Position numbers and translations under genes: made by a program. DNA of 64,000 bases from UBA1723 sp045641625 (GTDB lineage Bacteria > Bacteroidota > Bacteroidia > Bacteroidales > Paludibacteraceae), in contig JAZUHH010000027.1 of the NCBI GenBank assembly GCA_045641625.1, positions 1-64,000 of the forward strand, given 5' to 3'. Below the pieces are notes generated by a model, which worked only from the letters and a program-made list of their open reading frames with translations, did no database searches and was not told the origin of the DNA. Positions 17,835-26,697 of this stretch are shown here, piece by piece. The number at the start of each line of letters is the position of its first letter. Positions within the stretch are counted from its first letter, which is position 1.

Positions 17835-19220
17835 ATGACATTAATTAAATCTATTTCCGGTATTCGAGGCACTATCGGTGGCGTAGTGGGCGATAACCTG
17901 ACTCCTATTGACATCGTAAAGTTCAGTGCCGCATTTGGTACATGGATTAAGGACAAGAACAACGGAAAGGCAAAAATCGTAGTCGGCCGTGATGCCCGTA
18001 TCAGCGGAGCTATGGTCGAGAACATCGTATGCGGAACACTTGTTTCCATTGGTGTGGATGTTGTGAACATCGGACTTGCATCGACTCCTACAACAGAGAT
18101 TGCTGTGACTGAAGAGAAGGCTCAGGGCGGCCTTATCCTTACTGCTTCGCATAACCCTAAGCAGTGGAACGCCTTGAAACTCCTTAACGAGAAGGGTGAG
18201 TTCCTTACTGACAAGGACGGCAAGGAGGTCTTGAAGATTGCGGACAATGACGAATACTCGTTCGTTGACGTTGACTCTCTTGGAAAGGTAACCAACAACA
18301 ATACATACAATGACATCCATATCAAGAAGGTGCTTGCCTTGAAGCTTGTGGATGTCGAGGCTATCAGAAAGGCCAACTTCTCTGTTGCCATTGACTGCGT
18401 GAACTCAGTCGGAGGTATGGTGCTTCCAGAGCTGTTGAAGCAGCTTGGTGTCAACGAGGTCAAGCAGCTTAACTGCGAGCCTACAGGTAACTTCGCACAC
18501 AATCCGGAGCCAATTCCTGCCAACCTTACAGAGATCAGCGGTCTTTGCAAGAAGGAGAAGGTTGATGTCGGTTTCGTAGTTGATCCGGATGTTGACCGTC
18601 TTGCCATCATCTGCGAGGACGGAGAGATGTTCGGTGAGGAGTACACGCTTGTAAGTGTTGCCGACTATGTGTTGAGCCATACAAAGGGAAACACAGTCTC
18701 GAACTTGAGCTCTACTCGTGCGCTTCGTGACGTGACTCGCAAGCGAGGTGGCGAGTACAATGCCGCCGCTGTTGGCGAGGTCAATGTTGTCACAAAGATG
18801 AAGGACACAAACGCAGTAATCGGTGGGGAAGGTAACGGAGGAGTCATCTATCCGGAGATTCACTACGGACGTGACGCTTTGGTCGGCATTGCATTGTTCC
18901 TGACTCACCTTGCACAGACCAAGATGAAGCCTACTGAACTGAAGGCTACATATCCTCAGTATTTCATCTCTAAGAACCGTATCGACTTGACTCCAGAGGT
19001 TGACGTGGATGCAATCCTTGCCGCTGTAAAGGAGAAGTACAAGAACGAGGAGGTAAATGACATTGACGGAGTAAAGATTGACTTTGCAGACAAGTGGGTA
19101 CACCTACGCAAGAGCAATACAGAGCCAATCATTCGTGTCTATTCCGAGGCAGAGAACGAGGAAAAGGCTAACGAGATTGCCCAGAGTGTGATTTCAGTTG
19201 TCATGAGCTTGGTAAAGTAA
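17835..19220 (+). CDS. glmM: phosphoglucosamine mutase / phosphohexomutase
   Basis: Interconverts glucosamine-6-phosphate and glucosamine-1-phosphate on the way to UDP-GlcNAc. All four phosphohexomutase sites are visible: TASHNPKQWN with the catalytic phosphoserine (about residue 100), the Mg loop DPDVDR (about 255), the sugar loop GEGNGG (about 337) and the phosphate loop RKSNTEPIIRVYSEA (about 430). Length is 461, normal for the family. The N-terminus MTLIKSISGIRGT includes the phosphate-binding SGIRG. The family also includes phosphomannomutases, and specificity is inferred from similarity to Bacteroidales GlmM. Monocistronic, with its own promoter and terminator; the AT-rich TerY-P-like island begins just downstream. 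Confidence 0.9.
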   Translation: MTLIKSISGIRGTIGGVVGDNLTPIDIVKFSAAFGTWIKDKNNGKAKIVVGRDARISGAMVENIVCGTLVSIGVDVVNIGLASTPTTEIAVTEEKAQGGLILTASHNPKQWNALKLLNEKGEFLTDKDGKEVLKIADNDEYSFVDVDSLGKVTNNNTYNDIHIKKVLALKLVDVEAIRKANFSVAIDCVNSVGGMVLPELLKQLGVNEVKQLNCEPTGNFAHNPEPIPANLTEISGLCKKEKVDVGFVVDPDVDRLAIICEDGEMFGEEYTLVSVADYVLSHTKGNTVSNLSSTRALRDVTRKRGGEYNAAAVGEVNVVTKMKDTNAVIGGEGNGGVIYPEIHYGRDALVGIALFLTHLAQTKMKPTELKATYPQYFISKNRIDLTPEVDVDAILAAVKEKYKNEEVNDIDGVKIDFADKWVHLRKSNTEPIIRVYSEAENEEKANEIAQSVISVVMSLVK

Positions 19221-19244
19221 AAGTATTTCTATACTAATCATAGG

Positions 19245-19276
19245 AAGGGAGGCGAAAGTCTCCCTTTTGTTTTTTT
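19245..19276 (+). terminator. glmM terminator
   Basis: AAGGGAG (19245-19251) pairs with CTCCCTT (19260-19266), followed by TTGTTTTTTT. The same AAGGGAG stem recurs at two other terminators in this window. Confidence 0.85.
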
Positions 19277-19845
19277 GAGAGAGAGCAACTTGCAGTCACA
19301 AAAACAAATCATATTTTTTATATGGTATTGTCTTTCGACAGGGAAAGTAGAATTGTATTCACGGGTTGTCTTGGCGTTGAGCCAGACACAGCGTACATTT
19401 TCAAACTCTATGTTTATATTGGTAAAATATAATCTTCAAATTGTATGCTTATAAGCAATTAGGTCGAATTATAATTTATTGGCGGGCAACTGATGTGTCT
19501 GTGGTTGAAATTGTTGGAAAATATGTGCCAAAAAATTTGGAAATGATTTTTTTTTTTTTTTGATTTTTGCAAGGTGTTTGCAGGACATTTTAGAAGCTTT
19601 TTTAGTTTAAACGCTTCTGAACATTTTTGTTTTATTTATTAATATTAGAAATTAAACGAATATTGGCAGACTCAAGTAGTAGTACGGGGCAGATTAGTTG
19701 CATAAAGTTCGGTAGCGATTTCAATGTGGTGTACTAATTTTTCTTGAAGTGATTTGCATACATATTGAATTACCAGTATTCTTGCGTTGTGAGTCAAATA
19801 CCTATTGAATTCCAAAAGAGTTTAAAAAAATCAAATAATATAAAT
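19277..19845. other. AT-rich non-coding region before the TerY-P-like island
   Basis: About 570 bp with no supported gene. It contains a T15 homopolymer at 19547-19561 and much lower GC than glmM. The promoter of the following operon probably lies here, but no full TTTG/TAnnTTTG pair could be assigned. The abrupt composition change marks the left edge of an acquired segment. Confidence 0.6.
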
Positions 19846-20621
19846 ATGGCAGATTATTCTTTAATGTGGGGCAGAAAAACTCCTGGTCATTTAGTATATT
19901 TAATTGACCAATCAGGCTCTATGGGTGGCAGTAACTCCATAAAAGCAGCGGAAGCTGTTCATTCTGCAATAATGGACACATTTATCGGATGTGTAAGAGG
20001 TAATGAAGTTCTTAACAGAGTTTATATTACAGTCATTGGATATGGCAATAGTGACGGTGTTTCTATAATTAGAGAAGGATGGATGACCGATTATGTGGCA
20101 GATCTTAAATTGTGCAAAAAAATGGCACAACAATAATTGATCCGATAGCCCATGGCGGAACTCCAATGGCAGAAGCATTCACATTGGCAAAAGAATGTTT
20201 AGCAAACTGGATTCAAGCTCGCCAAGAGATTGCTGACGAAGACACACAAGCAGGCATACCTGCTCCCATTGTAATAAACATTACTGATGGTGAACCTGAC
20301 AATCAATATGAAGCAGTGTGCGAAGCTCAGGAGCTCACAAGTCTGAATACTTCAGACGGGAATGTCCTGCTGTTTAACATCCACATGGATGAAGCACCTT
20401 CAGCAAATGAAGTTATGTTTCCATCGGATCCAGACTCATTAAACGAGTCTGGCAGATTCTTGTTTGACATTTCAAGTGAAATGACCGATGAATTTATAAA
20501 AGTAGCAAAACAACAACATCTGGAAGGTATTATTCCGGGATCTAAGGGATTCGTTGTTAATGCGAAGGGAGATACACTAGTAAGATTTGTTAGATTTGGT
20601 TCTTCTTGTTCACAGGGATGA
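19846..20621 (+). pseudogene. TerY-like vWA-domain protein, interrupted by a frameshift in an A7 run
   Basis: A von Willebrand A domain of the TerY type, the first gene of the module. MIDAS residues are split across two frames: LIDQSGSMGGS (DxSxS) in the first, GGTPMAEA (Thr) and ITDGEPD (Asp) in the second. The first frame runs 19846-20136 and stops at TAA; the second runs on to 20621. The break is at the A7 run 20116-20122: one extra A would restore a continuous protein (KKNGTTIIDP). It may be a real deletion, a phase-variable or slippage site, or a sequence error. The downstream PP2C start overlaps the stop as ATGA, as expected for an intact operon. The start is chosen at MADYSLMWG. Confidence 0.8.
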
Positions 20622-21769
20622 TAGTTAAATATTCAGCATTTATTGTGCCACATGGTGGCGAGGGATATAATAATTGCCAAGACCGTTTTCTTATCAATAA
20701 GGATACATGCAGTTTTGGTGTGGCAGATGGTGTGTCTCAATCTTTTTCCCCTTCAACTTGGGCCGAGATTGTGTGCGAAAATTTTGTCAATAATCCTGAG
20801 GATTTTGTTTCCGAAGATGAAACAAAATGGAAGAATCAAAATATAGCTTGTTCTCATTTTGCCTCAAAAACACAGCAAGAACAAAGTGAACTGTCGGAGA
20901 ATGAGAAATTCTTCTTTGAACTTCAAAAGGAAAAATATGAATTTGCTGCTTGCACATTTGTTGGGCTTCACATAAGTCATAAAGACTGCAAAGTTATTTG
21001 TATTGGTGATAGTTATTTGGTCGCTTGCAATAATGGGAAGATTATAGATACTGTTCCTACAGTGAAGAACAGTGGGTTTGATAATTTCCCTGACTATCTC
21101 TCTAGCAATGGGAAAAACAATGGAAAAATAAGAGTAAAAGATATTGATTTTGACATTGTGACTTCATTGTTTATTATGACAGACGCATTAGCAGAATGGT
21201 TATTGACAGGATCAGAGGAGGGGAAAATAGGTCAATTAATGAATATAAATACCCATGAAGATTTTGTAGCATTTGTTGAGGAAGAAAGAATCTCTCATCG
21301 ACTAAAAGATGATGATACAACATTGGTAAGAATTTGTATTGAAAAAGATTTTTCCGAGCAGATAGTTTTTGTCCCTGAAGCTATTGATGATATAAATAAA
21401 CTCAAAAAAGATGATATTTCTCTTGTAACCGTTGAAACTCCAGAAAAAGAAGAACCGAAAAAAGTAGTACGCGAACCTGAAGTAAAATCCAACAGCGGTG
21501 ATACTATTTTGCAGGAAGCTCAAAATCTTTGCGCTAAATATAAGAAGGATGGTAAAAAGTTTTTTTCTGAAAGTGATGTAGATTCTGCGATGGACATCCT
21601 TGGAAAATTAGTTATGAGGTTAAAGTATAGTAGTAGTTCTTGTAATAATAATCATATATCTGAAAAACAGTTTAATACTCTTTCTCAGAAATATAATGAG
21701 CTTTTACAAAAAAATAAAAATCTACTTTCTGATATTGAAAAACTTACGAAAAAAAGATTTTTCTGGTAA
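20618..21769 (+). CDS. PP2C-type serine/threonine phosphatase of a TerY-P-like module
   Basis: A 383-residue protein. The N-terminal 230 residues form a PP2C domain that should remove phosphate from Ser/Thr using Mn or Mg. Metal-binding segments are seen: NNCQDRFLI, FGVADGVSQSF and the late DDDTTLVRI. The C-terminal 150 residues are a charged linker plus a predicted helical or coiled-coil tail (NTLSQKYNELLQKNKNLLSD). The ATG at 20618 overlaps the vWA stop codon (ATGA), which points to translational coupling. Low GC and AT-rich codons match the island and not the flanking genes. It presumably opposes the kinases encoded next. Confidence 0.85.
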   Translation: MIVKYSAFIVPHGGEGYNNCQDRFLINKDTCSFGVADGVSQSFSPSTWAEIVCENFVNNPEDFVSEDETKWKNQNIACSHFASKTQQEQSELSENEKFFFELQKEKYEFAACTFVGLHISHKDCKVICIGDSYLVACNNGKIIDTVPTVKNSGFDNFPDYLSSNGKNNGKIRVKDIDFDIVTSLFIMTDALAEWLLTGSEEGKIGQLMNINTHEDFVAFVEEERISHRLKDDDTTLVRICIEKDFSEQIVFVPEAIDDINKLKKDDISLVTVETPEKEEPKKVVREPEVKSNSGDTILQEAQNLCAKYKKDGKKFFSESDVDSAMDILGKLVMRLKYSSSSCNNNHISEKQFNTLSQKYNELLQKNKNLLSDIEKLTKKRFFW

Positions 21770-21790
21770 AAATAATTAACTGGCTCTGTT

Positions 21791-22876
21791 ATGTCATTAC
21801 CTACAAAAGATCAATTAAGCACAGCAATAGAAAACCCAAAAAATATCTTGGATCCAGATCTTGATGGTTATTCTGCCATAGACGGATTGGTCGGTCCAGA
21901 ATCCTATAGTGGAGGTTTTTGCATTGTCTATCCAGTTACTAATGGTTCAAAGAAGTATGCGTTTAGACTATGGCATACAGAGATCGAAGGCATAAAAGAT
22001 AGACTGAAAAAGATATCAACGTATCTAAGTTCTGCAAATATTTCATATTTTGTAGAATTTGAATATGTAGATGATGCATTAAGAGTCCCAGGATATAATG
22101 GTGTAGCTCAGGTTGTGGACGCTGTTCGAATGGAATGGATAAATGGACTCAATTTAGTAGAATACATTAACTCCATTGTTACCAATCTTAATCTTACAAA
22201 TCAAGAAAAGAAGCAGAACCTTAATAAATTAGCTGATAATTTTTTGAAAATGGTGTCATATCTCCATGAAAAAAAAGTATCTCATGGTGATTTGCAGCAT
22301 GGTAACATAATAATACTTGATTCCGGTGAAATAAAACTCGTTGACTACGATTCGGTTTATGTCCCATTGTTTACCGATGAGCTACAAGTCACTTCCGGTT
22401 TGGCGACTTATCAGCATCCGAACAGAAAAGGAACAAAAAGATTGGCATCAGCAGAAGATGATTATTTCTCAGAGTTGATAATTTATCTTTCAATTTTATG
22501 TATAGCAGAAGATTTTGCATTATGGACCCCGATGGATGCTCGTAATGAACATGTATTATTGTTTTCAGACAGTGATTACAAAGATATAGAAAGTAGCTCT
22601 ATTTATAAAACTGCGAATTCTTTCAATAACAGCAAAATTAAACTTTTACTCAGTAGATTGGTAGACTATTTGGTGGTATGTGATTTTGATGTATTTGAAC
22701 CTTTAGAATGTATCCTAAAGAATGCTTACACAATTCAACCAGAATCCCTTACTTTGGACGATGAAGACAAAGAACTAACAAACATAGAGCGTTCAAATAT
22801 AAAGACACAAAAAGTTACGGTTCAAATTCAACATGTTGACAAAGATCTTGCTAAACAACGTTATAAGAAGAATTAG
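21791..22876 (+). CDS. TerY-P-type protein kinase, short form (kinase 1)
   Basis: A 361-residue kinase-fold protein. A Gly-rich loop GPESYSGGFCIV leads the N-lobe; the VAIK-lysine position carries Arg (YAFRLWH), as it does in other kinases associated with TerY-type vWA and PP2C genes. The catalytic loop is HGDLQHGN, and the DFG position reads DYD (LVDYDSVYVP), followed by TYQHPNR. Because HxD and Asn are kept, phosphotransfer is possible in spite of the Arg. It starts 21 bp after the PP2C gene and ends 2 bp before kinase 2. It aligns with kinase 2 from the first residues (LPTKDQLSTAIE versus LPTKDEISRAIE), so the two arose by tandem duplication. Confidence 0.84.
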   Translation: MSLPTKDQLSTAIENPKNILDPDLDGYSAIDGLVGPESYSGGFCIVYPVTNGSKKYAFRLWHTEIEGIKDRLKKISTYLSSANISYFVEFEYVDDALRVPGYNGVAQVVDAVRMEWINGLNLVEYINSIVTNLNLTNQEKKQNLNKLADNFLKMVSYLHEKKVSHGDLQHGNIIILDSGEIKLVDYDSVYVPLFTDELQVTSGLATYQHPNRKGTKRLASAEDDYFSELIIYLSILCIAEDFALWTPMDARNEHVLLFSDSDYKDIESSSIYKTANSFNNSKIKLLLSRLVDYLVVCDFDVFEPLECILKNAYTIQPESLTLDDEDKELTNIERSNIKTQKVTVQIQHVDKDLAKQRYKKN

Positions 22877-22878
22877 CT

Positions 22879-24777
22879 ATGTTGCCAACAAAGGATGAAA
22901 TATCAAGAGCAATAGAAGATGTCAATAACATTTCTATTCCTCAGTTGCATGGCTATCAACCGTGTGAAGGCATAATCGGTCCAGAAAGTTATGCGGGAGG
23001 CTTTTGTATCGTTTTCCCTTTTACAAACGGGTATGACAAAAAAGCAGTTAGAGTTTGGCACCAAGAAATAGATAGAGGACAGGATAGGTATAGTTGTATT
23101 GCAAACGATTTTTCAAAAACTTCATCTAGGTTCTTATGTGATTTACGTTATTATCCATCTTCGCTCAGCGTGTTCAATAATAAGGTTGACGTTGTCGTTA
23201 TGGATTGGGTAAAAGGTAAACCATTAAAAGAATATATACAGTCAATTATTGATAATGGAAATGACACAAGTGTTCTTTTGTCAGACTTGGCGGAAGAGGC
23301 CAAAAACATGTTTAGGGAATTGCATTCCTTAAATTTCTCTCATGGAGATTTACAACATGATAACTTGATAATAACAGAATATGGAAGAATAAAGTTGGTT
23401 GATTACGATTCTTTTTACACGCCATCATTAGCTTCAGGATTCAGACAAACAACCACTGGCTATAATGGGTATCAACATCCTTCCCGTTTTTTAGGTAATA
23501 TAGATAGTAACGAAAGAATCGACTATTTTTCAGAACTTATTATTTATTTGTCTCTTAGAGCTTTAGCAAATGATATAAGTTTATGGAACTTTGCAAAGGA
23601 TTCTGATTATTCATTCCTTTTTGATTCAGGAGATTTTCAAAATATAGAAAAATCTCCTTTATATAATTCTATATATTCAATGGGAGAAGAAATGCAGATT
23701 CTTCTTCGAATATTAAAAGAATACTTAGAAGAAACAGACATTAACAATTTAGAATGTTTTGAAGAACTTTACAATAGATACGTAACACCTCCAACCATTA
23801 AATTATTCAACCATTCACGTGATAGTTCAATTTATATTGATGATGAAATTGAATTAAAGTGGGATGTAGAAGCATATTCAAAATTGACTGTAAATGGAAA
23901 AGATGTTACTAACAAGAAATCATACAAACTAAAAGCGAGTACAATAACCCAATTTGAGTTAGTTGCTTCAAATGGAATAAAAGAAGCAAGAAGTAATTTG
24001 TTCATAGATATATTTAAGAATCCGACAGTAAAGTTTAAGGCTAGTAAAACCAAATTAAGGCAAGGAGGGAATGAGGGTGTTAGATTTACATGGATTATTC
24101 AAGATGCTGTTTCCGCAAAACTTTTTGCAAATGAAGAGCAGTGTGAAGAAATTGGGTTGACAGGAGAAAAAACATTTACTCCTAATGTTGACACGGTTTA
24201 TAAACTTGTAGTTGTTGGTAATGATGGTAATAGAACATTTGAGAAATCTTTGCCGATAAAGGTGATACCAGAAGCAGAGGTTGAATTATATGTTTCTAAG
24301 AAATTTACAATTCCTGGGGTTCCTGTAATAGCCACATGGAGTGTTAAGAATGCGGTAAATGTGACTTTAAAAGTTGAAGCAGAAACGAATTATTCAAAAA
24401 ATGTTCCATTTGAAGGCCAATATGAGATATTGGTGGAGAATCCTACTGTCGTATCTTTGGATGTTGAGGATGCTTTTGGTACCAAAACCGTAAGACAGGT
24501 AATTAACATGTTGCCTCTTCCTGTGATGAAGTTGCATGCTAGTCCACCAGTTATAAATAGCAGTATTTCTCTTTCTCAGAAAGTAACACCTTTGGATATT
24601 GCATTCTGTAAAACGCCTGAATTGCCAAATGTTCAGGTTAAGGCTCCATTTATCAAAACGGTGAAATTAAATTTTGAATTACCACATTTCATAGATTTGA
24701 AACTCCCTAAGATAACATTATGGGGAAGGATTAAAAATGCTTTTAATCGTGCATTTACAAAGTTAATAACAACATAA
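22879..24777 (+). CDS. TerY-P-type protein kinase with Ig-like repeats (kinase 2)
   Basis: A 632-residue protein. The kinase half (1-300) parallels kinase 1: GPESYAGGFCIVFP, AVRVWHQE in place of the VAIK lysine region, catalytic HGDLQHDN, and LVDYDSFYTP in the DFG position, then NGYQHPSRF. Residues about 310-555 form three or so Ig-like beta-sandwich repeats, each with a central Trp or hydrophobic pattern (IELKWDVEAYSKLTVNG; VRFTWIIQDAVSAKLFANE; VIATWSVKNAVNVTLKVEA). The last 75 residues hold no recognised domain. There is no signal peptide, so the Ig-like part is probably cytoplasmic and may bind a target. It follows kinase 1 after 2 bp, in one operon with the DUF4407 gene. Confidence 0.84.
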   Translation: MLPTKDEISRAIEDVNNISIPQLHGYQPCEGIIGPESYAGGFCIVFPFTNGYDKKAVRVWHQEIDRGQDRYSCIANDFSKTSSRFLCDLRYYPSSLSVFNNKVDVVVMDWVKGKPLKEYIQSIIDNGNDTSVLLSDLAEEAKNMFRELHSLNFSHGDLQHDNLIITEYGRIKLVDYDSFYTPSLASGFRQTTTGYNGYQHPSRFLGNIDSNERIDYFSELIIYLSLRALANDISLWNFAKDSDYSFLFDSGDFQNIEKSPLYNSIYSMGEEMQILLRILKEYLEETDINNLECFEELYNRYVTPPTIKLFNHSRDSSIYIDDEIELKWDVEAYSKLTVNGKDVTNKKSYKLKASTITQFELVASNGIKEARSNLFIDIFKNPTVKFKASKTKLRQGGNEGVRFTWIIQDAVSAKLFANEEQCEEIGLTGEKTFTPNVDTVYKLVVVGNDGNRTFEKSLPIKVIPEAEVELYVSKKFTIPGVPVIATWSVKNAVNVTLKVEAETNYSKNVPFEGQYEILVENPTVVSLDVEDAFGTKTVRQVINMLPLPVMKLHASPPVINSSISLSQKVTPLDIAFCKTPELPNVQVKAPFIKTVKLNFELPHFIDLKLPKITLWGRIKNAFNRAFTKLITT

Positions 24778-24796
24778 AGAACATATAAATATTACA

Positions 24797-26140
24797 ATGA
24801 GTGAATTAAATAAAAAAGAGAACGAAAAAGAAGTCGGCTTCATGTGGAACAACCTAATAAGTGAAATCCTATGGATTTGCGCTGGTGTCAATAGACCTGT
24901 ATTAAGGCAATGTCCTACAGAATGGGCTAAATATGCGGGAATAGGTGGAACTATTCTATTTACTGCGCTTATGGCTATGCTTTCTGGAGGCTATGCACTA
25001 TATACTGTTTTTCATAATGAAACTTCAGCAATATTCTTTGGTGTTTTTTGGGGATTACTTATTTTTAATCTTGATCGTTTCATAGTAAATACTATGTATT
25101 CAGATGGTAAGGCAACTATCAGTTGGATGGAACTTGCGTCTGGAATGCCAAGAATCATTATGGCGATATTTCTTGGTTTAGTGATTTCTACTCCTCTAGA
25201 ATTAAAAATATTTGAGGATAAAATCAATTGGCAAATTGAGCAGGATCAAGTTGCCGCAATGGAGGAAATCAATAATGGCATGATGTCATATCAAGAGAAA
25301 AAAAATCAATTAGTTGCAAGAAAAGATTCTATAAATAGGTTGATTGCTGGAGAAGGTCCTGCTCTTAAAACTATTTATGATGATGAAATTAAGAGACAAG
25401 AGATAAGAGTTGATGAGGCTCGTAATGCGTTTGAAAAAGAAACATACGGGAGAGGAAATACGCATACGGCTGGTTATGGTCCAGTTGCAAAACAGAGAGA
25501 AAAAGCTCTTAATGATGAGTTATCCAGATTGGACGAACTAATTGTTAAGCAGCACGAAGCACGAGATCAAGCCATCAAAATCGGCCAATCTTCTAGAGGA
25601 AAATGGCAAATCGAAGTTCTAAATTATGAATCTCAGATAGCAAGAATTGATTCTATTGTAAGTACGACTGCTGATAAGCAGACTATTGCAGCTAAATCTT
25701 TGGATGGATTTACTGCTAGATATCATGCGTTAAGTGAGATTACACAATCAGATAGTGCGCTATCCTTGGCAAGAATTATTATTTCATTACTCTTTATTAT
25801 CATTGAGACTGCTCCTACATTCTTTAAAATGATGTTGGAAGATGGTCCGTATGACGATATGCTTCGAGCTGAAGAGTATAGGATAAAAATATTGGCAGAT
25901 AAGAGAATTTCTGATATAAATGATGAAGTGAATACTGCTGTTTCTATTTCTTCCGAGAGAAATAAAAATCAAATTCAACAACAGTTACTAGCCAATCAGG
26001 CTTTGCTTGAACAATTATCTAAGGCTCAGTCTGAAGTTTTGGCGGAGGCAATTGATTTGTGGAAACAAAAGGAACTTGAAAAAGTGAGGGAAAATCCAGA
26101 ATCATATATTTCTATGGAGCGTGGTTCGGAAGATTTATAA
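24797..26140 (+). CDS. DUF4407 membrane protein
   Basis: A 447-residue membrane protein of the DUF4407 family. Three membrane spans sit near the N-terminus (YAGIGGTILFTALMAMLSGG; IFFGVFWGLLIFNLDRFIV; RIIMAIFLGLVISTPLELKI). A long helical, charged region of about 190 residues follows, then a fourth span (ARIIISLLFIIIETAPTFF) and a cytoplasmic helical tail with heptad-like Gln/Leu. The LDRFIV motif is characteristic of DUF4407. It is the last gene of the vWA-PP2C-kinase-kinase operon and would tether or effect the phospho-signalling at the membrane. The molecular function is unknown. AT-rich codon use matches the island. Confidence 0.85.
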   Translation: MSELNKKENEKEVGFMWNNLISEILWICAGVNRPVLRQCPTEWAKYAGIGGTILFTALMAMLSGGYALYTVFHNETSAIFFGVFWGLLIFNLDRFIVNTMYSDGKATISWMELASGMPRIIMAIFLGLVISTPLELKIFEDKINWQIEQDQVAAMEEINNGMMSYQEKKNQLVARKDSINRLIAGEGPALKTIYDDEIKRQEIRVDEARNAFEKETYGRGNTHTAGYGPVAKQREKALNDELSRLDELIVKQHEARDQAIKIGQSSRGKWQIEVLNYESQIARIDSIVSTTADKQTIAAKSLDGFTARYHALSEITQSDSALSLARIIISLLFIIIETAPTFFKMMLEDGPYDDMLRAEEYRIKILADKRISDINDEVNTAVSISSERNKNQIQQQLLANQALLEQLSKAQSEVLAEAIDLWKQKELEKVRENPESYISMERGSEDL

Positions 26141-26231
26141 TGGCCAAATGAGATAGTAACTTTTGCTCTATCTTCTATAGAGTAGATTTTGGGTATAGCT
26201 GTCCGGTATAAGTTTTATTTGAAAAAAAAAA

Positions 26232-26249
26232 TTTGACCTATAGGTCAAA
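26232..26249. promoter_or_regulatory. 18-bp perfect palindrome, possible operator
   Basis: TTTGACCTATAGGTCAAA. It lies 42 bp upstream of the promoter of the small gene 26348-26632 and 90 bp past DUF4407. On the minus strand it is followed by a U-run, so it could also act as a terminator for antisense transcription. Confidence 0.5.
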
Positions 26250-26290
26250 AATGTTTGTGTGATTGGTATCAGACATTTTGCTGCCACTGG

Positions 26291-26322
26291 TTGTTATATC
26301 TCCCATAAATTCTTTATCTTCG
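26291..26322 (+). promoter_or_regulatory. promoter of the small gene 26348-26632
   Basis: TTG (26291-26293), 21 bp, then TATCTTCG (26315-26322), one mismatch from the -7 consensus. Confidence 0.5.
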
Positions 26323-26347
26323 CATCCGAAAAATAATTGAATGTAAT

Positions 26348-26632
26348 ATGCAAGAGATACTAATGACTCCGGATGTGTGTATGCGATTCCTTGTGTGGTC
26401 GTACTACTACCACGATGTGCGTCCGGAAAAGAGAGTGAGCTACAAGGCTTGCGGAAAGTTTTCCGATGCTGATGCAGAGCATTTGGACGAGTTGAAGGAT
26501 ATGCTCTTCAAATGCTTCGAAGAGGCTTCCGTGAACAGGGCATGCGACAAGTTCCATAAGGCCAGGCTGCTTAACGAACCGTGTCCGTTCCCTCAGTCAG
26601 AACTGGACAAGATGTTTGCAAGCGAGAAATAG
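26348..26632 (+). CDS. small conserved-looking protein, function unknown
   Basis: A 94-residue soluble, probably all-helical protein that I do not recognise. The sequence has many aromatic and charged residues (FLVWSYYYHDVRPEKRVSYK) and four cysteines, at about residues 11, 35, 55 and 64, plus one near the end in NEPCPF. GC content returns to the chromosomal level here, so the AT-rich island ends just upstream. Promoter and terminator are its own. No domain, signal peptide or membrane span is visible. Confidence 0.7.
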   Translation: MQEILMTPDVCMRFLVWSYYYHDVRPEKRVSYKACGKFSDADAEHLDELKDMLFKCFEEASVNRACDKFHKARLLNEPCPFPQSELDKMFASEK

Positions 26633-26649
26633 TCATGATGACACAAAAT

Positions 26650-26677
26650 AAGGGAGGTTCTGCCTCCCTTTTTTTGT
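26650..26677 (+). terminator. terminator of the small gene
   Basis: AAGGGAGG (26650-26657) pairs with CCTCCCTT (26663-26670), with a 5-nt loop and a run of T to 26675. Confidence 0.85.
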
Positions 26678-26697
26678 CTGTTGTTAGATGTTGGTGG

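Noticed and set aside
18405..19103. Long open frames on the strand opposite glmM, hisS and carB
   Set aside because: They are shadows of conserved genes caused by codon bias and carry no family motifs.
20113..20124. Programmed -1 ribosomal frameshift in the vWA gene
   Set aside because: The run is preceded by C, so a -1 slip gives a first-position mismatch in the P site, and no stem-loop stimulator is evident. Homopolymer indel or transcript slippage is simpler.
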